DNA from: Pseudoflavonifractor intestinihominis
GTDB lineage: Bacteria > Bacillota > Clostridia > Oscillospirales > Oscillospiraceae
NCBI RefSeq assembly: GCF_040096055.1
Contig: NZ_JBBMFK010000027.1
Location: 1-55,194, forward strand
DNA length: 55,194 nt
Direction of reading: 5' to 3'
Each line of letters opens with the position of its first letter. Position 1 is the stretch's first letter. Below, one piece after another: positions 1 through 8,919 of this stretch. The notes under the pieces are model-generated. The model made no database searches. It had not been told where the DNA came from and was given only the letters and a program-made list of their open reading frames with translations. A program made the translations under genes and the position numbers.

Positions 1-1
1 C

Positions 2-79
2 GGCGCGGCCACGGTCATCCTGGCCATGGGCGCGGGCAAGAAGGGCGCCGAGCAGATCAACGCCTACCTGTCCAAGTAA
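2..79 (+). CDS. gltA: Glutamate synthase small subunit, C-terminal end (partial)
   Basis: Only the last 25 codons are in the window, ending with TAA at 77-79. The visible peptide contains TVILAMGAGKKGAEQINAYL. This matches the conserved tail of the NADPH-dependent glutamate synthase small subunit, the FAD/NADPH oxidoreductase that feeds electrons to the GOGAT large subunit. The 'AMGAGK' stretch belongs to the last NAD(P)-binding region of that family. Other members of the same oxidoreductase superfamily end similarly, so the exact paralogue is inferred. The gene begins outside the window. Confidence 0.6.
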   Translation, partial: GAATVILAMGAGKKGAEQINAYLSK

Positions 80-172
80 GACAGAATACAACGGCGGGCA
101 GGCGGCGTGCTCTCTCCACGCCGCCTGCCGCCCGGAGAATGAAGAACAGCCAGAAAGAAGGATATCGCAGTC

Positions 173-880
173 ATGCTGCATCTGAAAGAATATCTGCCCG
201 GCCTGAAGCCGGGCAAGGCCCTGGATGTGGGCACCCGGTTCGGTGAGTTTGCCTTTACCCTGGTGGAGGCCATGCCGGAGGGCTCCGAGGTCATCGGCCT
301 GGAGTGCGACCCCAAGACTGTGGAGGAGGCCAAGGAGAAGAACGGCGGCAAGGGGATCACCTTTGTCCAGGGCGACGGCGCCCACATGGATTTCCCCGAC
401 GACACCTTTGAGCTGGTGGCCATCTCCAACACCCTGCACCACATTGAGGATTACAACGCGGTGCTGCAGGAGATGCTGCGGGTGCTCAAGCCCGGCGGCT
501 GGTTCCTGGTCAACGAGATGTACTCGGACAACCAGAACGAGGCCCAGCAGACCCACTTCCTCCAGCACAGCCTGGAGGCCAAGCTGGACATGCTCTCCGG
601 CGGCTTCCAGCGTCCCACCTGGAACCGGCAGGAGATCGTCGATATCCTCAGCTCTCTGCCGCTCACCGACGTGAAGACGGTGGACCTGCTGGAGGAGCCC
701 GAGATGGACAAGAAGCTGGCGGGCAAGACCGCCAAGCTGGCCTCCGCCGTGGAGAAGAAGGCCGCGGGCAAGCCGGAGTACGAGCAGCTGCTGGCCGAGG
801 CCAAGAGCATCCAGGAGCGGTATGAGCGCACCGGCATCCAGCGCTGCACTCAGCTGGTCTACGTGGGCAGAAAGGCCTGA
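173..880 (+). CDS. Class I SAM-dependent methyltransferase
   Basis: 235 aa, a usual length for a small class I methyltransferase. Motif I (DVGTRFGEF) is at residues ~19-27, the acidic end of strand beta-2 (GLECDP) at ~43, a motif II/III-like region (VQGDGAHMDF, then ISNTLHH) at ~65-90, and 'VLKPGGWFLVNEM' at ~105-117, as in Methyltransf_11/ubiE-like enzymes. The C-terminal ~80 residues are helical and charged and may recognise the substrate. The substrate cannot be told from sequence. It stands alone, 93 nt after the gltA end, and is followed by a strong terminator. Confidence 0.85.
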   Translation: MLHLKEYLPGLKPGKALDVGTRFGEFAFTLVEAMPEGSEVIGLECDPKTVEEAKEKNGGKGITFVQGDGAHMDFPDDTFELVAISNTLHHIEDYNAVLQEMLRVLKPGGWFLVNEMYSDNQNEAQQTHFLQHSLEAKLDMLSGGFQRPTWNRQEIVDILSSLPLTDVKTVDLLEEPEMDKKLAGKTAKLASAVEKKAAGKPEYEQLLAEAKSIQERYERTGIQRCTQLVYVGRKA

Positions 881-902
881 TTTTTCCCAGAACCCATAAA
901 AG

Positions 903-932
903 GGCCGGACAGCACAGCTGTCCGGCCTTTTT
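903..932. terminator. Intrinsic terminator, probably bidirectional
   Basis: Perfect 11-bp stem GGCCGGACAGC / GCTGTCCGGCC with an ACA loop, followed by TTTTT. It closes the methyltransferase gene and lies 11 nt beyond the stop of the convergent leftward gene. Confidence 0.9.
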
Positions 933-942
933 GCACCAAAAA

Positions 943-1944
943 TCAGATTTTTCCTTCATAAGGCTTGGTGGACGCCAGCCCGTCCCGCAGGCGCTGGAGT
1001 GCGCGGGGGGACAGGCAGGGGCCGCCGCTCTCCAGCCGCTGGAGAAATTCCCGCATCTTTTCCAGCTGCTGGGCGTCTACCTTAGTGGTGATGATACCGG
1101 TGGACAGCCACTCCAACTCGGGAAAGGCCATCAGGGGCAGGTAGAGCACACAGCCCATCAGTGTGCTCAGCACCTTGCGGGACAGCTCCTCATCCCAGAA
1201 GGGGATGGTCTCCCGCAGGGTGATGGCATGGTCGCTGGAGTCATAGTTCCAGCTGAAGTAGCGCATGGCCTTGTTGAACTCGGCGAGGCGCATCAACAGG
1301 GCCGGCGCCATCTCCGGCCCGCAGAGAATGGGAAACGTCACCTTGAACCGCACACAGCAGTGAGGCCGGTCTTCCAGCGTGATGGACAGGTCAAAGTGGG
1401 TGGATAGGACGAAAAAGGCCGGCTCGCTTTTCCTGTGTCCCTCGCTGTAATGGGTCATCTCCCCCTCGATATAGCGGTATCCGCGGCGGTTGAGCTCCTC
1501 CCGGAGCTCGGACTGCACCCGCCGGAGAAGGGCCTTGCGCTGGTCCTCATGGCGGGACAGCATCTCGAGAAGCGCCTCGAGATCCATGTCGTCAATGTTG
1601 TCCTCCCCGTCCACCTCCCACTCATCCAGGGCATCGTTGACCTTGTTCTTCCAGTGGATGGCGGCCTCCCTGTCCTCTATCGACGCATCAATGGCCGCGT
1701 CAATGTTGTCTCTCCAGCTGAGGTCGTCCTCTTCCTCCTCGTCATCCTCTGCATCCACATCGGCCTCCTCATCGGAGCTGTATGCTCCATCCAGCAGCCA
1801 GTCCATAATATCCTCGTCAATATCCTCGTCCTCCTTCGTGGCGGAGTGGACGGGGAAAACCTCCCCGGCGTCCAGCCCCACAGCGCCGGGCCTCTCGGGG
1901 GATTGGGGCTGTCCGTCTGAGGAGAAAAAAGAAATGTGTTCCAT
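943..1944 (-). CDS. Acidic protein with a YbjN-like C-terminal region (unknown function)
   Basis: 333 aa from the ATG at 1944, chosen because AGGGAGGA lies 7 nt upstream; a longer ATG reading at 1980 has no such site. Residues ~25-70 are extremely acidic and probably disordered. Residues ~130-320 look globular, with alternating strands and helices resembling YbjN / secretion-chaperone-fold proteins; this is a weak resemblance and not a firm assignment. It starts 88 nt after the stop of the CHAT protease gene on the same strand, so it is probably the last gene of the sigma/anti-sigma/CHAT operon. An acidic, flexible partner could be a substrate or chaperone for the protease, which is inference only. 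Confidence 0.7.
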   Translation of the reverse strand: MEHISFFSSDGQPQSPERPGAVGLDAGEVFPVHSATKEDEDIDEDIMDWLLDGAYSSDEEADVDAEDDEEEEDDLSWRDNIDAAIDASIEDREAAIHWKNKVNDALDEWEVDGEDNIDDMDLEALLEMLSRHEDQRKALLRRVQSELREELNRRGYRYIEGEMTHYSEGHRKSEPAFFVLSTHFDLSITLEDRPHCCVRFKVTFPILCGPEMAPALLMRLAEFNKAMRYFSWNYDSSDHAITLRETIPFWDEELSRKVLSTLMGCVLYLPLMAFPELEWLSTGIITTKVDAQQLEKMREFLQRLESGGPCLSPRALQRLRDGLASTKPYEGKI

Positions 1945-2031
1945 AAAAAATCCTCCCTGCTCTGTATTGGGCTCATACACCCAATAAAACGGAGCAGGGA
2001 GGAGATTGTCACGGCAGGGCCGGAAAAAACA

Positions 2032-5000
2032 TTATTCGTAGAGGATGTAGCCGCCCCAGCAGCGGAGAGAGGCAAAGGGCCGGTGCGCGGGGCTGAGCCG
2101 GGACATTCTGCGCATGTCCTCCGCCACCAGGCCGATGCGGCGGAGACGGCGGGGGTCGAACCATCCGGCTTCGTCCAGCGCACCGATGGTGACCGTGCGC
2201 AGGTAGCGCTGGGCGTTCCGGAGGGCCTGGCCGGCGGGCATGGAGACAAGATTGTCATAAAACCGGTCCATCAGCACCAGAGAGGCGAAGTCGTCGGCCT
2301 CCCAGATGGACAGGAGCATGGCCCTGGCGCCCTGGACCTTGAAGGCGGTCTGGAGCCCCACGATGCCGTTGCCCTGGCGCATGTCCCCCATGCCGCTGAA
2401 GCAGGCGGACAGGACCACCAGATCGGGCGGGGACATCCGGCAGTGGCACAGCTCCTCGGCGGTGAGCACGCCGTTGCCCAGCACCGGGTCCTGCCGGCCG
2501 GTCAGGAGCCAGTCGTTGGCGCCGGCAAAGTACAGGCAGGCCCGGCCCATGGGATTGGGGGCGTATTCATACGCCCCGCTGCCGTCCTCACCGCCGCTGA
2601 AAAAGGCCCCGTGGGTGGCGATATGGATGATGGAGGCCCGGCAGTCCTGGAGGGCGTGCTTGTCCGCCTTTCGCCGCATCAGCGGGACAGTGCCGGTCTT
2701 CTCCGCCACCATCTGGGCCTCCAGTTTGGTGAAGGGCACCTTGTCCACCAGATTGCCCGCCAGACCGGGCGGGACCTGGGCCGGGTCCACCGGGGTGAGG
2801 GAGAAGTCCGGGTTGCCCATCACCAGGGCCTCCCGTCCCACCGGGTCGATGGCCTGATCCGCCTTCAGGTCCCGGGCGCTCTCCAGGTAGATCAGGCTGT
2901 ACCAGTCGCAGAGAAAGGTATCCCGCTCCGGCTGTAGAAGGCCGAAGGGCAGCTTGGGCAGATCTCCGTCCGGGGAGAGGAAGAGGGTGCGGACCTCCGG
3001 GCCGATAAAGGGCTCCGCCGGCTGAAACAGCAGCCGGTACAGGGCCCGGCAGCAGCCCTCACGCTCAGCGGACGGGCCGCCGGTCAGGGACAGGAGGCTG
3101 CGCCGCACCTGGAGAAAATCCACGGAGGGCAGGCGGCGCAGGCGGAGGGTCCCATCCTCCCGGCGGAAGAGCACAAAGACCGCGTACCGCATATCCTCCG
3201 GCAGGAGCTGGCCGGAGCGGTTGGCCGGGTAGGCGTAGTAGTCCAGCAGCACGGCGCCGGGCGGCAGGCGGTGGCCGATCTCCCCGCAGGTGATCCACTG
3301 GAAGGCCCCGGGCAGGTCCCCCTTCAGGGAGAGCTCCAGCAGCCGTTTTTCCTCCTCCGGGCCGGACAGGTCCCGGGAGACGCCCCGGAGCAGTTTTTCC
3401 ACTTTTCCGTCCATAATGTCCGAGCGGAGGCTGTCGATCCTGCGGTAGATGGGGGCGTCCTCCGGGTGGGACTCCCGCCGCCTGCGGCTGATGCGCAGCA
3501 ACCGGGAGTAGATGGACTTCCCGTTGATGATGAGCTCGTAGAGCCGGTCCGCGCCCCAGGCGATGACACCTTGATCGGCCAGGGCCAGGGTGAAGTTGAC
3601 AATTACCGTGTTGGACCACAGGGAGTTGAGGATATACTCCTCATCCCGGCAGTCCAGGATGCGGCGGATTCGGTCGGCCATGCCGCCAGCCAGCTCGTCC
3701 AGCAGGGCCTGGAGAGAGGCACTGTCCAGCAGGTCGGGCAGAAAGGGCAGCAGGGGCAGGGCGGTGCCGAAGAGCATGCCCTGGGGGTGGAGCCCCGGGT
3801 GGTTCCGGGCGTCCTCCAGGGCGGAGAGGGTCCACTGCCGGGCGGCGTCGCCCCTCCCCTGGCGGAGGGAGAGGAGGGCCCTGGCCCGCTTGAGGGCGAT
3901 GGAGGCGGAGGTCACGCCGGGGCGGAGCCGGTTGAGCAGCGCCTGACAGCGGTCCAGCGCGGCGGCGAGCTGGTCCAGCCGGGCCCCGGAGGGCTGGGCG
4001 TCCTGAAGCTGGGAATAGGCCCCGTCAAAGAGGGACCAGAAGCGGAGCACGGTGTCGTTCTCCGAGAGGGAGAAGCTGCTGAGGGAGCGGGCCATCTCCC
4101 GGGGGAGCAGGGACTCCAGGCCGAACAGGCGGGCGGTGACGCCCACGATGGCGGCTGCCCGGGTATGGTGCAGCCCCTCCGCGTCTATCAGCCCGGCCGC
4201 CTCACGGACCAACCGGACGGCCTCCCTGTCCTGGGAGGAGTAGGCCAGAGGGTAGAGCAGGTTGTTGATGGCCACCAGGACGTCCTCGCCGCCGTATTTC
4301 TCCTGCCGGGCCAGCAGATAGGCCTGCTTGGCGTGGAGCTCCATCCGGCTCAGGCCGGAGGGCTCCTCCGCGCTGGAAAAATAGTAGCGGGCCCAGGCGG
4401 TGTGCAGCCGGAAGCGCAGACGCCGGTCCGGGTCCGCCTCCGCGGGCAGCTGCCGCAGCAGTGCCCCGGTCCGGCGCAGATGGTCCGCCACACCGGCGGT
4501 ATCCAGCCGGTCCAGCAGGATATCGGCAGCCAGAAGGCGGGCGTGGCAGAGGATAGGCCGGGTGAGGTCGTTCTCCGGCTGGCGCAGCAGGATGCGGCTC
4601 TCCTCCAGGGCGCCGTCGGCGTCCCCCATGGCGTAGCACAGGTCCATCAGACTCCCGCGGGCCGCCATCAGAAAGGGGCTGCGCTCCTCAAAACAGGCCT
4701 GCCGGAGGACAACGCACCGCTCCAGCAGGGTCTGCGCCTCGGGCAGCCGGGCCTTGTCCTCCCGGAGGAGGGCGGCCACGATGAGCAGAAGATCAGACAC
4801 GCTGGCTCCGTCGATCTGAGCCAGCGTGTCAAGACAGGGCTCCAGGGCGTCCCGGTAGAGCGGGATGACCGGCGCTCCCGGCTGGCCCTGGTAGTAGTAG
4901 ACGATCTCGTAGAGCAGGAGCATCTCGTACACATAGGAGTTCTCGCTGTAGAGGTCCCAGATGGTCTGATTGATGCGGTGTGCCAAGGCCTCGGCCGCCT

Positions 5001-5331
5001 GGGGGGAGAAGTGCTCCGCCTCCTCCCGCAGGAGGAGGGCGGTCTCCATCAGGGCGGCGGTGCCGAAGGAGAAGGAGGACGGGTCCCAGGGTTCCGGGCT
5101 GCCGGAGAAGAGGCGCAGCAGCATGCCGGCGCAGGCGGGGGCTTCCGCCAGCTGCCGGAGGGGCTCCGGAAGCAGGAAGAGCAGGCGGTCCCGCTCCTCC
5201 GGCGCGGGCTCCAGCGCCAGCAGGTGGAGCTGGAACAGAAGGGCGGCATGGTCCTGGCCCCGGGCCAGCGCGTCATCCCGCAGGGCGGCCAGGCGGTCGG
5301 GGGAGAGGGGGTCAGAGGACGGCAAGTTCAT
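2032..5331 (-). CDS. Helical-repeat CHAT-domain protease (caspase-like)
   Basis: 1099 aa from the ATG at 5331, which overlaps the anti-sigma gene by 20 nt and has GGAGG 9 nt upstream. Residues ~20-700 are almost all helical (TPR/HEAT-like repeats). The C-terminal ~350 residues form a CHAT domain with both halves of the catalytic dyad: His907 in HIATHGAFF and Cys977 in VVLSACFSGMGD. CHAT domains are clan CD cysteine proteases related to caspases and separase, used in conflict and regulated-proteolysis systems (for example the TPR-CHAT protease Csx29 of craspase). Its operon with an ECF sigma factor and a zinc-finger protein suggests that it cleaves a regulator of that sigma factor. No signal peptide or membrane segment is seen, so it should be cytosolic. 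Confidence 0.9.
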   Translation of the reverse strand: MNLPSSDPLSPDRLAALRDDALARGQDHAALLFQLHLLALEPAPEERDRLLFLLPEPLRQLAEAPACAGMLLRLFSGSPEPWDPSSFSFGTAALMETALLLREEAEHFSPQAAEALAHRINQTIWDLYSENSYVYEMLLLYEIVYYYQGQPGAPVIPLYRDALEPCLDTLAQIDGASVSDLLLIVAALLREDKARLPEAQTLLERCVVLRQACFEERSPFLMAARGSLMDLCYAMGDADGALEESRILLRQPENDLTRPILCHARLLAADILLDRLDTAGVADHLRRTGALLRQLPAEADPDRRLRFRLHTAWARYYFSSAEEPSGLSRMELHAKQAYLLARQEKYGGEDVLVAINNLLYPLAYSSQDREAVRLVREAAGLIDAEGLHHTRAAAIVGVTARLFGLESLLPREMARSLSSFSLSENDTVLRFWSLFDGAYSQLQDAQPSGARLDQLAAALDRCQALLNRLRPGVTSASIALKRARALLSLRQGRGDAARQWTLSALEDARNHPGLHPQGMLFGTALPLLPFLPDLLDSASLQALLDELAGGMADRIRRILDCRDEEYILNSLWSNTVIVNFTLALADQGVIAWGADRLYELIINGKSIYSRLLRISRRRRESHPEDAPIYRRIDSLRSDIMDGKVEKLLRGVSRDLSGPEEEKRLLELSLKGDLPGAFQWITCGEIGHRLPPGAVLLDYYAYPANRSGQLLPEDMRYAVFVLFRREDGTLRLRRLPSVDFLQVRRSLLSLTGGPSAEREGCCRALYRLLFQPAEPFIGPEVRTLFLSPDGDLPKLPFGLLQPERDTFLCDWYSLIYLESARDLKADQAIDPVGREALVMGNPDFSLTPVDPAQVPPGLAGNLVDKVPFTKLEAQMVAEKTGTVPLMRRKADKHALQDCRASIIHIATHGAFFSGGEDGSGAYEYAPNPMGRACLYFAGANDWLLTGRQDPVLGNGVLTAEELCHCRMSPPDLVVLSACFSGMGDMRQGNGIVGLQTAFKVQGARAMLLSIWEADDFASLVLMDRFYDNLVSMPAGQALRNAQRYLRTVTIGALDEAGWFDPRRLRRIGLVAEDMRRMSRLSPAHRPFASLRCWGGYILYE

Positions 5332-5902
5332 AGGAGCCGTCCTCCACGCCGTGGAATTCCGCGGTCCACGCCTGGCCGTCCAGGACCATCTCCCGGATGG
5401 CGGCGGGGGAGCCGTCCTCCCGCAGGAGCACCGCCGTGGGACGGAGGGAGGACACCTCCTCCGCGTCCAGCCGGACGGTGAGTGCGCCGTCCCGTACGGC
5501 AAACTGGTTGCAGCTGTTCTCATTGTCCACCAGCCGGTCCATGGCGGCGCAGCCGCCTCCCGCCGAGCGGGCCCCCACGGGGATGGGGTGGCCGAAGTCG
5601 CACTCGCCGAACCGGGCGGCGTCCAGCAGCAGCTTCCGGGCCGCGTCCTGGACCCGCAGGCGGAACCAGGCGGCGCCCTCCAGCAGGCGGTCCGCCACGC
5701 CGGGCCGGTCCGTGGCGGCGCCGCGGAAGGCCAGCCCGTCCGCCGATTCCCGCAGGTCCATCAGGGCCCGGCAGGCGTCCTGGCAGGCGGGACAGGCCAT
5801 CAGATGGGCGTTGACCCGGGCGGCCCGGGCCATGGCCTCGGGGCCCATGCTGTCGTCGTAGACAAAGGCGAAGAGCTCTTCCAGTGTGATATGTTCACTC
5901 AT
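5312..5902 (-). CDS. Zinc-finger anti-sigma-like protein with C-terminal beta domain
   Basis: 196 aa from the ATG at 5902, with GGGAGG 9 nt upstream; it overlaps the sigma gene by 8 nt. Residues ~30-45 carry the H-x3-C-x2-C pattern (HLMACPAC) of zinc-binding anti-sigma factors. Unlike classic ZAS proteins there is no transmembrane helix. Instead residues ~110-196 look like a small beta-sandwich (TAVLLREDGSP, SYELAVL). A soluble anti-sigma fits release by proteolysis or redox rather than by membrane signalling. Position between the sigma gene and the CHAT protease gene, with overlaps on both sides, implies translational coupling and a fixed stoichiometry. Confidence 0.75.
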   Translation of the reverse strand: MSEHITLEELFAFVYDDSMGPEAMARAARVNAHLMACPACQDACRALMDLRESADGLAFRGAATDRPGVADRLLEGAAWFRLRVQDAARKLLLDAARFGECDFGHPIPVGARSAGGGCAAMDRLVDNENSCNQFAVRDGALTVRLDAEEVSSLRPTAVLLREDGSPAAIREMVLDGQAWTAEFHGVEDGSYELAVL

Positions 5903-6686
5903 CGAGGGTACCTCCCAGAATTTCGTTGCGGCTCTTTTTGACCGAGGTCCTGCTCCTGCTGGTGACAAGGGTGATCTCCCTTGCGGTCAGCTGGAAAGGC
6001 GTGTCCGCCGCGCCGCCTGCCAGCTTCCGGTCCAGGGGTGCCAGGAGGCCTTCCGGCGGCGGAAGGATGAGCAGCTGGCGCAGCTCGCGCCACAGAGCGG
6101 CCCGGAGCGCGGACAGAGGCTGGCCGGAGAAGCGGCGGAGGATGGCCGACGGGTCCCCTTTTTTCCGGGCGCCGCCGGTGGAGGCGGCGGGGATGAGAAC
6201 GCCGTTGTAGAGGCAGGCCAGCAGCCGGTCGGGGGCCATGTCCAGATTGCAGATGTGGGAGATGGCCCGGCAGCAGCGCTCGTAGTTGATCTGCTGCTCC
6301 GCGGTCAAGAGGGAGGACAGGTCGGGGTGGGGCTCGGGGGGCGTGCCGCCGCCGGAGGTGTCGCCGTCCTCAAGCTGCTGGGGGCGGTTCACGTAATTCT
6401 TGCGGCGGAAGTCGTTGATCCGGCTCTTGGTCACCTTGATCAGCCAGGCGTTCCGCTGGGAGGGGGTGTTGTCGGCCGAGGACTGGAGAAAAAAGCTCAT
6501 CTGCCGCCAGACTGTGATTTTGATCTCCTGGAGCACGTCTTCCACATCGGAGGCGTTCACCTGAGCGCTGACCAGGTATCTGACAGAGCGGTCCACCATG
6601 TCGTTCAGGTCCACATAGACGTCCGGGTCGCCGGCAGTCACGCCGGCCTTGAGCCGGTTGAAAAAGTTCTGAGATCCAAATTCCAT
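5895..6686 (-). CDS. ECF-type sigma-70 family RNA polymerase sigma factor
   Basis: 263 aa from the ATG at 6686 (AAGGAG about 9 nt upstream). Residues ~25-115 form sigma region 2, with the typical DVEDVLQEIKITVWR helix and the region 2.4-like WLIKVTKSRINDFRRK. A Gly/Pro-rich linker follows. The C-terminus (LTAREITLVTSRSRTSVKKS) looks like the region-4 helix-turn-helix that contacts the -35 element. It is longer than most ECF factors (about 190 aa) because of the linker. It is the first gene of a tightly overlapping operon with the anti-sigma and CHAT genes. It may autoregulate, but a good housekeeping-type promoter is also visible upstream. Confidence 0.85.
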   Translation of the reverse strand: MEFGSQNFFNRLKAGVTAGDPDVYVDLNDMVDRSVRYLVSAQVNASDVEDVLQEIKITVWRQMSFFLQSSADNTPSQRNAWLIKVTKSRINDFRRKNYVNRPQQLEDGDTSGGGTPPEPHPDLSSLLTAEQQINYERCCRAISHICNLDMAPDRLLACLYNGVLIPAASTGGARKKGDPSAILRRFSGQPLSALRAALWRELRQLLILPPPEGLLAPLDRKLAGGAADTPFQLTAREITLVTSRSRTSVKKSRNEILGGTLDE

Positions 6687-6728
6687 CCGTCATCACTCCT
6701 TTTTTGCCAGATGGATCCCGTTCTACCG

Positions 6729-6782
6729 TTGGACAGGAGAGGGAATATCCTATATTATACAGAAGAGGAATACAGAGGGCAA
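6729..6782. promoter_or_regulatory. Overlapping divergent promoters between the sigma/CHAT and Lon-like operons
   Basis: Leftward: -35 TTGCCC (complement of 6777-6782), 17-nt spacer, perfect -10 TATAAT (complement of 6754-6759). Rightward: -35 TTGGAC at 6729-6734 and -10 TATTAT at 6753-6758 (18-nt spacer), or TATATT at 6751-6756 (16). The two -10 elements overlap in one AT palindrome, so the two directions should compete for RNA polymerase. Confidence 0.6.
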
Positions 6783-6883
6783 GGCGTCGGGCCCCAGAAA
6801 AAAACTTTTTTCTGCCGTGATAATCGGCTTTTTGCAGCGTTTTTCCCCTTGAACGGAACAGACGGACGGGAGGAGGAACTACC

Positions 6884-8917
6884 GTGAAAAAGACAGACAA
6901 GGGAGAAAAGCGCAGTCTGATCGCCGTGTGCCTGCCCGAGGCTCTGGTAAACAGGCGCATCCAGAATCTGGTGGGGAGATTTGTGGAGGAGGACGGGGAG
7001 CTGGGCTTTGTATTCCACAGCAACCGGTATGGCGGGGAGGCCATGCATGTGGAGCTGAAGGAGCCCCGGCTGCGGGCCCTGCTGCTCTGGCTGGCGGAGA
7101 AGAAGGAGACCATGCTGCTCACCGGAAGGCGTGACAGGATGGACCCCGACATGTTCCAGGTCTGGGGCCTGGACCCTGGAGGCCCGGGCAGCTCCATGCC
7201 GACCCTCTTCATCGGCGAGAAGAAGACCAACCTGAGCCTGGCCAGGCTGAACGCCATGCTCCGGCATCTGGGCATTGAGACGGCGGAGCAGGATCTGACC
7301 GTACAGGACGGCCAGGAGGAGTTCCAGACGGAAGAGGAGCTGAAGCTGCTGCTGCGGGTGTGCGGCGAGGGCTACCCGCCGGAGATCCGCACCTGGGCGG
7401 AGCGGACCCTGGACCAGTGCGAGAAGGTCTGGAGCGGGACCGAGCGGGAGCGGCAGCACGCCGTTCGCGCCCTGACCTACGCCCTGAACATCAACTGGAA
7501 CGTCCGCACCCTGGACCTGCCCAGCCTGGAGGAGGCCCGGCAGATCATGGACAGCACCTTCTACGGCCTGGAGCCGGTGAAGCAGCGCATGCTGGAGGTG
7601 CTGGCCCAGATGAAGCGGACGGGCACCATGCCCTCCTGGGGCCTGCTGCTGGACGGCCCCGCCGGCGTGGGCAAGACCTCCATCGCCAAGGCGTGGGCCC
7701 GCATCTTCCGCCTGCCCATGGTGGTGCTGGACATGTCCACCATCCGGGACGTCGAGGACCTGACCGGCTCCTCCCGTATCTACAGCAACGGCCGCCCCGG
7801 CCGGATCATGCAGCAGCTCTACGCGGCCAGGAGCGCCAACGTGATCATGGTCATCAACGAGCTGGACAAGGCGGGCGGCGGCAACGGCAAGGGTAACCCG
7901 GCCGACGCCCTGCTCACCCTGCTGGACGGCACCGGCTTCACCGACACCTTCATGGACGTGGCCATCCCCACCCGGGGCATCTTCTTTGTGGGCACCTGCA
8001 ATGAGCTGGGCGACATCAGCCGCCCCATCCGGGACCGGTTCCTCCGAATTTCCATCCCCGGGTACAGCGGCGCGGAGAAGAAGGAGATCTTCTCCCGCTA
8101 CACCCTGCCCAAGCTGACCGGGCGGATGGGGATAGCGCAGGGGGAGTTCACCATGACGCCCCAGGCCCTGGAGGCCCTGTGTACCCGCTACGCCACCGAG
8201 CCGGGTGCCCGCGACCTGGAGCAGTACGCCGAAAAGCTGCTCTCCCGGTATCTCTACCGGCGGGAGTCGGGGGAGGAGGACATCTGCTGCGACCTGGCCA
8301 TGCTCCGCAGCGTCCTGGGCCCGGAGCGGTGCGTGGAGCGGACCCTGGTGTTCTACCCCGGCATGGTGAACGCGGTCTTTCGCGGGGAGCACGGCGTGAA
8401 GTGCTTTCCCATCCAGGCCGCTGTCCGACCGGGCAGCGGCAGCCTGAGGCTCATCGGCGTCCACAGAGAGGAGCTGAAGGAGAGCTGCCAGGTGGCCTAT
8501 GAGTTTGTGCGCCGGGTGCTGCAGCGGGATGTGCGGTCCAGGGTGATGGACGTGGTGCTCTTTGTGTCCCAGAACGTGGACGACGCCTGCGGCAATTCCC
8601 TGGGCGTGGCCGCGGCGGCGGCCATTCTCTCCGCCCTGACAGGGCGGGACTTCGGGCCGGACTGCGCCTTTCTGGGCAGCTGCGATCTGTACGGCAATAC
8701 CTACTTTGACGACATCAGCGCCGACGCCTACCTGGACGCCCTGGAGGCCAGCGGCGTCACCACGGTGTACGCCGCCGCGGGGACGGGCGCCAAGCTGTAC
8801 CAGTACAGGAGCGGCCGGGACATCCGGGTGGTGGAGGCGGCCAACCTGTCCATGCTGCTGGAGGCGGCGGCGTCCAGCCTGCCCGCCGCGCTGAAAAACA
8901 GGGAAAAGGAGGAGTGA
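6884..8917 (+). CDS. Lon-like AAA+ protein with degenerate Lon protease domain
   Basis: 677 aa; ATG at 6884. Residues 1-200 are not a standard Lon N-domain. An AAA+ module follows, with Walker A GPAGVGKTS (Lys264), Walker B VINELDK (Glu326), a sensor region GTCNELGDI and a sensor-2 EPGARDLEQ. The C-terminal ~200 residues align with the Lon S16 domain: nucleophile Ser572 in CGNSLGVA matches Lon's GPSAG. The catalytic Lys expected ~43 residues later is not there (DISADAYLDALE), and the first lysine after the serine is Lys637. The protein may therefore be an unfoldase or scaffold, or may use altered chemistry. It overlaps or abuts the next gene (AAGGAGG at its 3' end serves that gene). Confidence 0.85.
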   Translation: MKKTDKGEKRSLIAVCLPEALVNRRIQNLVGRFVEEDGELGFVFHSNRYGGEAMHVELKEPRLRALLLWLAEKKETMLLTGRRDRMDPDMFQVWGLDPGGPGSSMPTLFIGEKKTNLSLARLNAMLRHLGIETAEQDLTVQDGQEEFQTEEELKLLLRVCGEGYPPEIRTWAERTLDQCEKVWSGTERERQHAVRALTYALNINWNVRTLDLPSLEEARQIMDSTFYGLEPVKQRMLEVLAQMKRTGTMPSWGLLLDGPAGVGKTSIAKAWARIFRLPMVVLDMSTIRDVEDLTGSSRIYSNGRPGRIMQQLYAARSANVIMVINELDKAGGGNGKGNPADALLTLLDGTGFTDTFMDVAIPTRGIFFVGTCNELGDISRPIRDRFLRISIPGYSGAEKKEIFSRYTLPKLTGRMGIAQGEFTMTPQALEALCTRYATEPGARDLEQYAEKLLSRYLYRRESGEEDICCDLAMLRSVLGPERCVERTLVFYPGMVNAVFRGEHGVKCFPIQAAVRPGSGSLRLIGVHREELKESCQVAYEFVRRVLQRDVRSRVMDVVLFVSQNVDDACGNSLGVAAAAAILSALTGRDFGPDCAFLGSCDLYGNTYFDDISADAYLDALEASGVTTVYAAAGTGAKLYQYRSGRDIRVVEAANLSMLLEAAASSLPAALKNREKEE

Positions 8918-8919
8918 CC

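Noticed and set aside
3271..5481. 736-codon open frame antisense to the CHAT gene
   Set aside because: Gly/Gln/Pro-rich shadow with no recognisable domain.
6755..8464. 569-codon open frame antisense to the Lon-like gene
   Set aside because: Shadow frame rich in His/Gln/Gly; the AAA+ motifs on the plus strand are decisive.
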